This document shows positions 9,111 to 16,405 of a stretch of DNA of 64,000 nt, in pieces (within the stretch, counting starts at the first letter, position 1; every line of letters starts with the position of its first letter). The notes under the pieces are model-generated. The model was not told the DNA's origin. It worked only from the letters and a program-made list of their open reading frames with translations, and made no database searches. Where the stretch lies: positions 1-64,000 of the forward strand of contig CAAFYG010000078.1 of the NCBI GenBank assembly GCA_900767195.1, given 5' to 3'. Made by a program: the position numbers and the translations under genes. Source of the stretch: Clostridia bacterium. GTDB lineage: Bacteria > Bacillota > Clostridia > Christensenellales > Borkfalkiaceae.

Positions 9111-9148
9111 ATCCGCCTTTCTTTTTCCGCCTTAGTGCAAAAAAAAAG

Positions 9149-10822
9149 ATGGAAGAAAAAAATTTAAACGAGCTTCTCGAAAGAGAAGATTTTGAGGGTG
9201 CAGCCGAATGCGCTCTCCGGCTCGGCGCGGAAGAATTTGCAAAAGTGCTTGCCGCGCTTAACGAAAAGTATCTGCAACCCTTATGCCGCGCGCTCGATTC
9301 CGATTTCCTCGCGGAAACCTTAATCCTTTTAGACGCGCCCCTTCAAAGCAAAATCATTTCCACCCTGCGCGACGACGAGTTGCAGGAAGTGATGGACGGC
9401 GTTTCCGTAGACGACACCGTGGAAATGATCGGCGACATGCCCGAAAAAATCGTGCGGCGCATTGCGGAAAAAGAAGAAATCGTCCGCCTTTTCGAAGAGC
9501 GGCGTTTTTCCGTGCTGAAACCGCTTCTCTCCTCGATGAACGCGCCGGACGTAGCGGCGGTTTTCGAAGAAGTGGAAGATGAAGATCTGCCCGTTTTATT
9601 CCGTATTCTGCCCAAAGATCTCGCAGCGGATACTTTCGTGGAAATGGATAAAGACACGCGCGAAAAGCTTCTGCACAAGCTGAGCGATCTCGAAGTGAAA
9701 GCCGTGATGGACGAACTGTTCGTAGACGACACGGTAGACGTCATCGAAGAAATGCCCGCCAACGTTGTGAAGCGGCTGCTTGCGGCGAGCGATAAAGAAA
9801 CGCGCGATTACGTAAACGAAATTTTAAAGTACCCGAAAGACAGCGCCGGCAGTATCATGACGGTGGAATACGTTTCCCTTCGCCCCACCATGACGGTGAG
9901 CGAAGCGTTTTCGCGTATCCGCCGCACGGCGATCGATAAAGAAACGATTTACACCTGCTACGTTACCGACGCGGCAAACAAGCTGATCGGCTGCGTATCG
10001 GCGAAAACGCTGATGATTTCCGCACCGGAAACGAAAATTGCCGAAATCATGGACGAAAACGTGATCTACGCGCACACCGAAGACGACCGCGAAGACGTGG
10101 CGCGTAAAATTTCCAATTACGGCTTTCTCGCCCTGCCCGTGGTAGATAACGAACAGCGGCTTGTGGGCATCGTCACGGTAGACGACGCCATGGACGTCAT
10201 TCAGGAAGAAAACACCGAAGATATCGCGAAAATGGCGGCTATGACTCCCACCGACACGCCCTATTTAAAAACGAGCGTGTGGGGAATCTGGAAAAACCGC
10301 ATACCGTGGCTGCTCGTTTTAATGGTGAGCGCAACGTTCACGGGGCTGATTTTAAACACCTACGAAGCGCGCCTTTCGGCGATTTCGCCCGTGCTTTTCG
10401 CCTGCGTGCCGATGATGATGGATACGGGCGGCAATGCCGGCTCGCAAGCTTCCGTCACCGTGATCCGCTCGCTCGCGCTCGACGAACTGGAAACGAGCGA
10501 CGTTCTCAAAGTTTTGTGGAAAGAATTCCGCGCTTCGATTTTGCTCGGCTTAACGCTCGGAGCGGCGTGCTTTGGCAAGCTGATGCTCATCGATAATCTT
10601 TTATTCGGTTTCGAAGGCTACACCCCTCTTCGCTGCTGCGTGGTATCTTGCGCGCTGGTGCTTACGGTGATCGTGGCAAAACTTGTGGGTTGCACGCTGC
10701 CGCTTCTTGCCAAAAAATGCCGGCTCGACCCCGCCGTGGTGGCAAGTCCTTTCATCACCACGATTGTAGACGCGATTTCGCTGATTATCTACTGCAACCT
10801 TTCCGTGATGATTCTGGCATAG
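9149..10822 (+). CDS. mgtE: Magnesium transporter MgtE with duplicated N-terminal domain
   Basis: A 557-residue protein, about 100 longer than usual MgtE. The cytosolic MgtE_N superhelical domain occurs twice: about 8-110 (ending VSVDDTVEMIGDMPEKIVRRI) and 118-225 (ending LFVDDTVDVIEEMPANVVKRL). A pair of CBS domains follows (about 235-365) and then five membrane helices (about 385-557) carrying MMMDTGGNAGSQAS and the pore Asp in SPFITTIVDAISL. In the family the N and CBS domains sense cytosolic Mg2+ and close the channel. ATG 9149 lacks an SD, which is unusual here. Transcribed alone from the promoter at 8892. Confidence 0.95.
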   Translation: MEEKNLNELLEREDFEGAAECALRLGAEEFAKVLAALNEKYLQPLCRALDSDFLAETLILLDAPLQSKIISTLRDDELQEVMDGVSVDDTVEMIGDMPEKIVRRIAEKEEIVRLFEERRFSVLKPLLSSMNAPDVAAVFEEVEDEDLPVLFRILPKDLAADTFVEMDKDTREKLLHKLSDLEVKAVMDELFVDDTVDVIEEMPANVVKRLLAASDKETRDYVNEILKYPKDSAGSIMTVEYVSLRPTMTVSEAFSRIRRTAIDKETIYTCYVTDAANKLIGCVSAKTLMISAPETKIAEIMDENVIYAHTEDDREDVARKISNYGFLALPVVDNEQRLVGIVTVDDAMDVIQEENTEDIAKMAAMTPTDTPYLKTSVWGIWKNRIPWLLVLMVSATFTGLILNTYEARLSAISPVLFACVPMMMDTGGNAGSQASVTVIRSLALDELETSDVLKVLWKEFRASILLGLTLGAACFGKLMLIDNLLFGFEGYTPLRCCVVSCALVLTVIVAKLVGCTLPLLAKKCRLDPAVVASPFITTIVDAISLIIYCNLSVMILA

Positions 10823-10843
10823 TCCCCGTTGTTTTTGGTACAA

Positions 10844-10886
10844 TTTGGCGAACCCGTCTTTTTCGGCGCGTTTCGCCAATTTTTTC
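10844..10886 (+). terminator. Terminator of mgtE
   Basis: TTGGCGAA (10845-10852) pairs with TTTCGCCAA (10871-10879), followed by a run of T to 10885. Confidence 0.75.
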
Positions 10887-10917
10887 ACTCAAAGCTTTAA
10901 ACAATATTCAAAAAAAC

Positions 10918-10946
10918 TTGACATCGCCAAAGAAAAGTAGTATATA
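10918..10946 (+). promoter_or_regulatory. Sigma-A promoter before a truncated small gene
   Basis: -35 TTGACA (10918-10923), 17-nt spacer, -10 TATATA (10941-10946), with a second AT-rich -10 option just downstream. Confidence 0.65.
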
Positions 10947-10977
10947 TAATATAAAAACTCGGCAAGGGGAAACGCAG

Positions 10978-11061
10978 ATGTCAAGAAAGCAAAAATTCGA
11001 CGGCGGCACGGCAAACGAACTTGCGCGGGCGGCGGCGAAAGAGTTTTCGCCTGTTTCGTAA
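10978..11061 (+). pseudogene. 27-codon ORF truncated by a repeat element, possibly a TetR-type remnant
   Basis: It has its own promoter and an SD (AAGGGG, seven bases before ATG 10978) and reads MSRKQKFDGG, then ANELARAAAKEF, then SPVS and stop. The last four codons and the TAA fall inside the start of repeat copy 2: the word GTTTCGTAAC also occurs at the 59998 copy. The real gene therefore seems to have lost everything after about residue 23. The basic start followed by a helix of the type xELxxAAxxEF resembles the first helix of TetR-family regulators; this is only a resemblance. It may still be translated as a short peptide. Confidence 0.45.
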
Positions 11062-11385
11062 CGGATTGCTGCAAACTGTTTGAAATTTTAATAACTGCCT
11101 TTGATATAGCCTTCCCCCTCGGGGGAAGGTGGACAAAGCAAAGCTTTGGACGGATGAGGGGCGCAGCATTTTTATGCGCAGCACATTTTTTGATTGAAAT
11201 TTTTCCCCTGAAATTTTCAATCAAGGGGCGCAGCACATTTTTGATTTTCTGAATATTTCGGAAGAAATTTCTGAAGATCAAGGGGCACAACGCCTTTCGA
11301 TATATAAAAAATCAAGCGGCGAAGCCGATTTTTGACTTTCCGAATATTTCGGAAGAAATTTCCGAAAAGCAAAAGGCGCGGCTTA
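11052..11385 (+). repeat. Modular intergenic palindromic repeat, copy 2
   Basis: Modules in order: a GTTTCGTAAC head; a GC hairpin around 11109-11130; a second hairpin AAAGCAAAGCTTT followed by GGACGGATGAGGGGCGCAGC; then three AT-rich palindromes joined by AAGGGGCGCAGC-type linkers. Head and first hairpin are nearly identical to the 60050-60180 copy, including the spacer TTTTAATAACTGCCTTTGAT. It fills the gap before the PAP2 gene and has no coding content. Confidence 0.8.
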
Positions 11386-11444
11386 TCAAAGAACGATAAT
11401 TCATTTTCAAGCAACAAATTTTATAAGCATAAGGAGCATTTTTT

Positions 11445-12158
11445 ATGACAAAGCCCAAAAAGAACCTGCTGATCGTATCGATCGCGCTGTTTGCGCTGTT
11501 TTTTGTATTCACGCTGCTTGTCGCCACCGTAGATGAAGCGGCAGGCAACGCGCCCGGCACAGAAATCGGCTTTTCGCATCTCAACCTTGCGTTTTTCAAT
11601 GCCACGCACAAAAACGGCGAAATTTCAAACGGCTGGTATAAACTCACCGAATTTCTCGGCTATCTCGCCTTGGCGGAAGCGGCGGGTTTCGCGGTGTACG
11701 GCGTGGCGCAGCTGATTGTACGCAAGAGTCTGAAAAAAATCGACAAAGATCTGTTCGTGCTTGCGGCGGCATACGTACTGCTTGCGATTTTCTACGTAGC
11801 GTTCGAAAAAATCGTGGTAAACTACCGCCCCGTTCTCGAAAACGGCGAAATCGCGGCCTCCTATCCCTCCTCGCACACAATGCTCACAATCACAATCGCA
11901 AGCACCGGCATTTTCATGCTGCGCCGCAGAATGACCTGTCGCCCCGCGCTCATTTCCGCAGAAACGCTTTCCGGCGCGGTGATGCTCGTCATGACGGTGG
12001 GCAGATTGCTTTCCGGCGTGCATTATTTCACGGATATTCTGGGCGGCGTGCTGCTCGCGGCGGCGATCGTAATGCTTTTCGCCGCGTTCCTGCCCGCGCA
12101 AAGCGTGCAAGCCGCCGAACAGTCGTTCTCCACAACAAACGGAGCAAACAACGAATGA
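11445..12158 (+). CDS. PAP2 superfamily membrane phosphatase
   Basis: A 237-residue protein with about five membrane helices and the three-part phosphatase signature: KIVVNYRP (about 124-131), YPSSHTM (about 143-149) and GRLLSGVHYFTDILGG (about 186-201), where the first signature lacks the more usual full K-x6-RP spacing partner but keeps RP. The family removes phosphate from lipid substrates such as undecaprenyl pyrophosphate or phosphatidate at the outer membrane face; the substrate here is unknown. SD AAGGAG precedes ATG 11445. The stop overlaps the next start (ATGA). Confidence 0.88.
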   Translation: MTKPKKNLLIVSIALFALFFVFTLLVATVDEAAGNAPGTEIGFSHLNLAFFNATHKNGEISNGWYKLTEFLGYLALAEAAGFAVYGVAQLIVRKSLKKIDKDLFVLAAAYVLLAIFYVAFEKIVVNYRPVLENGEIAASYPSSHTMLTITIASTGIFMLRRRMTCRPALISAETLSGAVMLVMTVGRLLSGVHYFTDILGGVLLAAAIVMLFAAFLPAQSVQAAEQSFSTTNGANNE

Positions 12159-12925
12159 ATTTTATCAAAGTAACGCAGGACAATATCGCCACGGAACACA
12201 TCTGCTGCGCGATTTCAAACGAAAACGACGTGCAGGTATCTTCGAAAAAGGCTTGGCTGCGCGAACGTTTTCAAGACGGCTTAACCTTTTTAAAAGCGGA
12301 TGCGCGGGGCAAATGTTTTATCGAATATCTGCCCGCCGAGCGCGGTTTCGAGCCGATTTCCGCGCCCGGATATATGCTGATTGATTGTTTTTGGGTGGCA
12401 GGCTCGCTCAAAGGCAACGGCTACGGCAAAGAGCTTTTGTCGCGCTGCATTGCGGATGCAAAATCGCAGGGCAAAATCGGGCTTTGCGCGATTTCTTCTG
12501 CAAAGAAACGACCGTATCTTTCCGATGGCGCGTTTTTGAAAAAAGCGGGGTTTCTTCTTGCCGACGAGGCCGCGCCCTACTTCACGCTTTTGTATCTGCC
12601 GTTTGAAAAAAGCGCAACCGAGCCAAAGTTTCTGCCGCAGGCGAAACGCCCGCAAACGCGCGGCTCGGGTTGGGAAATTTTCTACACGAACGCCTGCCCG
12701 TTCAACGCGAAATACGCGCCGCTTTTAAAGCAATTTGCCAACGAGCAGGGTATTCCGCTCACGCTGCGCCTGATCTCAACGCCCGAAGAAGCGCAGAAAA
12801 TGCCGTTCGCGCACACCGCTTACGCCGCGTTTTACGGCGGCGAATACATAACCCACGAAGTGCTTACCGATAAAAAACTGCTCGCGCTGCACGAACGACT
12901 CGCGCCGCCCGCCGAAGAAAAATAG
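12155..12925 (+). CDS. GNAT acetyltransferase with YoaP-like C-terminal domain
   Basis: A 256-residue two-domain protein: an N-terminal GNAT fold (about 1-150; acetyl-CoA loop seen as VAGSLKGNGYGKELL at about 82-96) and a C-terminal thioredoxin-like YoaP domain (about 165-250) with the FYTNACPFNAKYAP segment, where the single Cys sits in a CPFN motif. Length and order match Bacillus subtilis YoaP, an N-acetyltransferase of unknown substrate. Translationally coupled to the PAP2 gene. Confidence 0.82.
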   Translation: MNFIKVTQDNIATEHICCAISNENDVQVSSKKAWLRERFQDGLTFLKADARGKCFIEYLPAERGFEPISAPGYMLIDCFWVAGSLKGNGYGKELLSRCIADAKSQGKIGLCAISSAKKRPYLSDGAFLKKAGFLLADEAAPYFTLLYLPFEKSATEPKFLPQAKRPQTRGSGWEIFYTNACPFNAKYAPLLKQFANEQGIPLTLRLISTPEEAQKMPFAHTAYAAFYGGEYITHEVLTDKKLLALHERLAPPAEEK

Positions 12926-13020
12926 CGCGCAAATTATGATTTTTTCCGAAATCCGAATAACCGTGAAATAAAAGTTTTTATAGTTTTGCATAAAAGTTTT
13001 TAATAGTATTAATAGTATAA

Positions 13021-13049
13021 GCCGCCGAGCAAATCCTTTGCTCGGCGGC
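13021..13049. terminator. Bidirectional hairpin terminator, first of two identical copies
   Basis: A 13-bp perfect stem (GCCGCCGAGCAAA with TTTGCTCGGCGGC, loop TCC), flanked by A and T runs. It serves the yoaP-like gene and the converging broken XRE gene. The identical 29-mer recurs at 14170-14198. Confidence 0.85.
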
Positions 13050-13057
13050 TTTCAATT

Positions 13058-13656
13058 TTACTTATGCGGTAAATTATTTTCGCTGCTTAAAAATTGCAAA
13101 AGAGCAATTTTTTTGGAATCCGGTAATCGGCGAAAACATTTAAGAAGAATAAATTCTTGCGCCGAAAGTTTGTAAGTAGAAAACCCCGCAAAAAGCTCTT
13201 TTTCTGTTATCTCTAATGCGCGACATATCGCATCCAAAGTTTTTGCAGACGGAAAATTTGAATTATTCAGAATACGGCATAGCCGAATAAAAACAAGCTT
13301 GAACGTGCCTGAAAGGGCGGCGTTTTCGCCCTTTTTTTCGCGTTCGCCCTTGATGTATCCCGATACACCTATGGGCGATTGCGCAAAAAATCATCAAAAA
13401 CGCCGTCATTTCAGGTCGCTTCGCGAATTTAGCGAAACAAATCGCGACTTAGACAAGGCATTTGCGCGCAGTCGTGCAAACGCACAACAAGCACAAATAA
13501 CACAGTATAAGGCACGATTTGTCCGCTAAATCAATTCAAGCTTGTTTCTATTCGGCTTAGCGTTGTACCGGTTATCCCCGCCTTTTCGGCAAGTTTCCAA
13601 TGCGGTATTTTTCTTTCTTTGCATATTTCTCTTATTCTTTCCGAAATATTAACCAT
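13058..13656 (-). pseudogene. XRE-family regulator split by a 277-bp insertion
   Basis: Two in-family halves flank the element at 13281-13557. The N-terminal part (13656 back to about 13559) reads MVNISERIREICKERK, then HWKLAEKAGITGTTLSR. The C-terminal part (about 13280 back to 13058) reads RILNNSNFPSAKTLDAIC, then RALEITEKELF and about 45 more residues. Joined, they give a normal XRE helix-turn-helix protein of about 108 residues (AGITGTTLSRILNN... is the recognition region). No SD is seen; an extended -10 (TGCTATAAA) lies about ten bases before the ATG, so its mRNA would have had almost no leader. Inactivated by the insertion. Confidence 0.8.
13281..13557. mobile_element. MITE-like insertion with 23-bp terminal inverted repeats
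   Basis: The ends 13281-13303 and 13535-13557 are inverted repeats with one mismatch (AGCCGAATA then AAACAAGCTTGAA). A TA dinucleotide sits at both junctions (13280-13281 and 13558-13559), compatible with a Tc1/IS630-type target duplication, although the ends are offset by one base. Inside is a GGGCG/CGCCC hairpin with a T run (about 13313-13339) and a short arginine-rich reading frame (13351-13529) that resembles no transposase. It splits an XRE gene. No second copy is in the window. Confidence 0.75.
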
Positions 13657-13754
13657 TTTTTCTCTGTTTATAGCATGAATTTTGTCAATAAAGTAGTTAT
13701 ATATAATATTATACTTTTTTATCTAAAAATTGTCAACAAAATTTAAGAAGTATT

Positions 13755-13763
13755 TGATATAAT
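13755..13763 (+). promoter_or_regulatory. Extended -10 promoter giving a leaderless XRE message
   Basis: TGATATAAT with the hexamer at 13758-13763. Seven bases past the -10 is exactly 13770, the A of the ATG. There is no SD. A TTGTCA at 13730 is too far (22 nt) to be a good -35, which fits an extended -10 promoter. Confidence 0.72.
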
Positions 13764-13769
13764 TCAAAT

Positions 13770-14117
13770 ATGGGATTTTCAGAAAAACTGAGAGAAATAA
13801 GAAAAGAAAGCGGAATGTCGCAAAAAGAAGCCGCGCAGAAATTAGGCTTATCGCCAAGCGGATACGCCGCGTGGGAACTCGGGAACACCGTGCCGGACGT
13901 AAACCGGGTAAACCGAATTGTGCAGGTTTTCAACGTTTCGGCGGATTATCTGTTAGAGATCAAAGGCGCGGCGAACGAGCCGTTGGTAACGGTATCCGCG
14001 GAAGCGACGTTGCCGAAAAACGAGCGGGAATGGCTGAAAGCGTACCGCTCGCTTACGGATGAAGAGAAAAAGCAGGTGGAAGATTTTGCGGAATACATAA
14101 AAAGCAAAAGAAATTGA
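13770..14117 (+). CDS. XRE-family transcriptional regulator
   Basis: A 115-residue protein with an N-terminal HTH_3 domain (residues 4-60: KLREIRKESGMSQKEAAQKLG, then SPSGYAAWELGNTVPDVNRVNRI, with NVSADYLLEI closing the fold) and a short helical C-terminus ending KQVEDFAEYIKSKRN. Small cytoplasmic DNA-binding repressors of this type often control adjacent genes; here the adjacent divergent gene is a broken regulator of the same family. The message appears leaderless. A terminator follows at 14121. Confidence 0.88.
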   Translation: MGFSEKLREIRKESGMSQKEAAQKLGLSPSGYAAWELGNTVPDVNRVNRIVQVFNVSADYLLEIKGAANEPLVTVSAEATLPKNEREWLKAYRSLTDEEKKQVEDFAEYIKSKRN

Positions 14118-14120
14118 ATA

Positions 14121-14150
14121 AACGGAAAGCCTAACGCTTTCCGTTTTTTG
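14121..14150 (+). terminator. Terminator of the XRE gene
   Basis: AAACGGAAAGC (14121-14131) pairs with GCTTTCCGTTT (14137-14147), followed by T residues to 14150. Confidence 0.85.
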
Positions 14151-14169
14151 CTTCCAAGTCGATAACGAA

Positions 14170-14198
14170 GCCGCCGAGCAAATCCTTTGCTCGGCGGC
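14170..14198. terminator. Bidirectional hairpin terminator, second identical copy
   Basis: Same 29-mer as 13021-13049, lying between the XRE gene and the convergent ftsH. The two copies bracket the XRE/MITE island. Confidence 0.85.
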
Positions 14199-14233
14199 TT
14201 TCCGTCAAAATAAAATATCCGAAATACAAACCT

Positions 14234-16171
14234 TTACTTGTCTTTCACGGTGTGTTCGGCAGACTCTTTCGTCATTCTCTCAAACGGATCGATCTCGTGC
14301 CGATCTTCCTGCGCGTCCATAAACTCGATCACTTCGTTATACGTTGCGCCCTTCATCAGCATCGCCACTTCGTCGGTGTAAATCGTTTCTTTTTCCACCA
14401 GCACGCGCGACATATTATCGAGTACCGCCCTGTTTTCCGTAAGCAGTTTCACCGCCCGCTCATGCGCCGTAGCCACAAGTTTTCTCACCTCGTCGTCGAT
14501 CGCCGCCGCCGTTTCCTGCGAGTAGCCGTTGCGCGCTCCGCCGCCGTATTCGTAGTCCATGCCCATAAACACCGGCTGATCGGAATCATACGCCACAAGT
14601 CCGAGTTTGTCGCTCATACCCCATTGCGTCACCATGCGCCGCGCAATATCAGATACGTGCTGCAAATCCGCGCTCGCGCCCGTCGTCACGTCCTTGATCA
14701 CCAGCTCTTCCGCCACGCGCCCGCCGAGCGACATACAAATGTTATCCACAAGCTTATTATACGAAACGTCGTTATCGTCCGTTTCGGGCCTCGTCATCGT
14801 GTACCCCGCCGCCTTTCCGCGCGGAATAATCGAAACTTCATGCACCGGATCGCAATGCTTGCAAAGGCAAGCCAGCACCGCATGCCCCGATTCGTGGTAC
14901 GCCGTACACCGCTTATCCGATTCCGTTACAACGCGGCTCTTCTTCTGCGGCCCCATCAGCACCTTATTGATGCCGTCGTACAATTCAAGATTGCCGATCA
15001 GTTTTTTGCCCTTTCTTGCCGTTAAAATCGCGGCTTCGTTTAAAAGGTTGGCAAGATCCGCGCCCGAAAATCCCGCCGTAATCCGCGCCACCGTGCGGAA
15101 ATTCACGTCCGGCGCAATCGGTTTGTTTCTCGCATGCACCTTTAAAATCTGCTCGCGCCCTTTCACGTCCGGCAAATTCACGTTGATTTGTCTATCGAAT
15201 CTGCCCGGCCGCAGCAACGCGGGGTCGAGTATATCCGCGCGGTTCGTCGCCGCCATCACGATAATCCCTTCGTTCGTTTCAAAGCCGTCCATCTGCACCA
15301 GAATCTGGTTCAAAGTCTGCTCACGCTCGTCGTGACCGCCGCCGAGCCCCGCGCCGCGCCGTCTGCCCACCGCGTCGATTTCGTCGATAAAGATAATGCA
15401 CGGCTGATTTTTCTTCGCCACGTCAAAGAGATCGCGAACGCGCGCCGCACCCACGCCCACGTACATTTCCACGAAATCCGAGCCGGAAACCGAGAAGAAC
15501 GGCACGCCCGCCTCGCCCGCAACGGCTTTCGCAAACAACGTTTTACCCGTTCCCGGAGGGCCTACCAAAAGCACGCCGCGCGGGATTCTCGCGCCGAGAT
15601 CGGAAAAGCGTTTGGGGGTTTTCAAGAACTCCACCACTTCCTGCAGCTCTTCTTTTTCTTCTTCCGCGCCGGCCACGTCGGAAAAGCGCACTTTCATGTT
15701 GTTTTGCATGTGCGCCTTGGTTTTGCCCACGTTCATCACTTTGCCGCCGCCCGCCGCGCTGCGCATAATCAGGTAAAACACCACCGAAACAAGCACAATG
15801 CCGCCGAGCGTCATCAGGCTCGACCAGATACTGCCGGAATTCGGATCGGCGAAAACCACTTCGCATCTTCCCGAGCCGAGTTCGCGCCATTTCTCGATGT
15901 CTTTGTTGTTCGGATCGTACTTGCTCTGCCCCGTGGATTTGATATATCTCACGCTTTGATCTTTATACGTGATCGTTGCCTGCACGTTGTAACCGCTCAC
16001 GTTAATCACAGCCTTATCGCCGTCTTCAAGTGCCATAATCTGCTCGTTAAAAACGGTATCCGAAACTTCTTCGTATCTCGGCGACATAATGCTGCGGAAC
16101 AAAAAGAACAGCACTCCCAAAAGCAGCAAGCCAAGCACTATCCATGTAATTGTTTTGTTTTTCTTATTCAA
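14234..16171 (-). CDS. ftsH: ATP-dependent zinc metalloprotease FtsH
   Basis: A 645-residue membrane-anchored AAA+ protease that degrades misfolded membrane proteins and regulators. Two membrane helices (about 8-27 and 110-130) flank an extracytoplasmic domain. The AAA module has Walker A GPPGTGKT, Walker [12 protein letters not shown] and the second region of homology with RPGRFDRQ. The peptidase domain has the zinc motif HESGHAV and the downstream acidic ligand in [20 protein letters not shown] precedes ATG 16171. No neighbouring gene suggests special regulation; the 234-nt gap to alaS shows nothing recognisable. Confidence 0.97.
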   Translation of the reverse strand: MNKKNKTITWIVLGLLLLGVLFFLFRSIMSPRYEEVSDTVFNEQIMALEDGDKAVINVSGYNVQATITYKDQSVRYIKSTGQSKYDPNNKDIEKWRELGSGRCEVVFADPNSGSIWSSLMTLGGIVLVSVVFYLIMRSAAGGGKVMNVGKTKAHMQNNMKVRFSDVAGAEEEKEELQEVVEFLKTPKRFSDLGARIPRGVLLVGPPGTGKTLFAKAVAGEAGVPFFSVSGSDFVEMYVGVGAARVRDLFDVAKKNQPCIIFIDEIDAVGRRRGAGLGGGHDEREQTLNQILVQMDGFETNEGIIVMAATNRADILDPALLRPGRFDRQINVNLPDVKGREQILKVHARNKPIAPDVNFRTVARITAGFSGADLANLLNEAAILTARKGKKLIGNLELYDGINKVLMGPQKKSRVVTESDKRCTAYHESGHAVLACLCKHCDPVHEVSIIPRGKAAGYTMTRPETDDNDVSYNKLVDNICMSLGGRVAEELVIKDVTTGASADLQHVSDIARRMVTQWGMSDKLGLVAYDSDQPVFMGMDYEYGGGARNGYSQETAAAIDDEVRKLVATAHERAVKLLTENRAVLDNMSRVLVEKETIYTDEVAMLMKGATYNEVIEFMDAQEDRHEIDPFERMTKESAEHTVKDK

Positions 16172-16405
16172 AGATTTTTTCTCCTTTCCCGCCCGAATTT
16201 CCGCCGTTTCAGCGAATATAATCGGACTTCTCTTAACATTTTAACACACACCGCCGAATTTTTCAAGCGTTTGGCGGCGCAAACCCCGCTTTTTTATCAA
16301 TATTTGGAAAAACTTCACAAATCATACACACGCGCCGCGTATCCGCCGAAATTTCACGCAAACTTTCGCGCAAAATTCCGTGCGATACTTCCAAAACCCC
16401 GCGTC

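Noticed and set aside
8921..9148. M-box riboswitch before mgtE
   Set aside because: The conserved M-box core could not be found in this leader by eye; the coding leader and small hairpins explain the region better. A covariance search would settle it.
13299..13529. A 76-codon frame inside the MITE-like element as a transposase
   Set aside because: It has no DDE or Y1/HUH motif, no SD, and an arginine-rich composition. The element is therefore non-autonomous.
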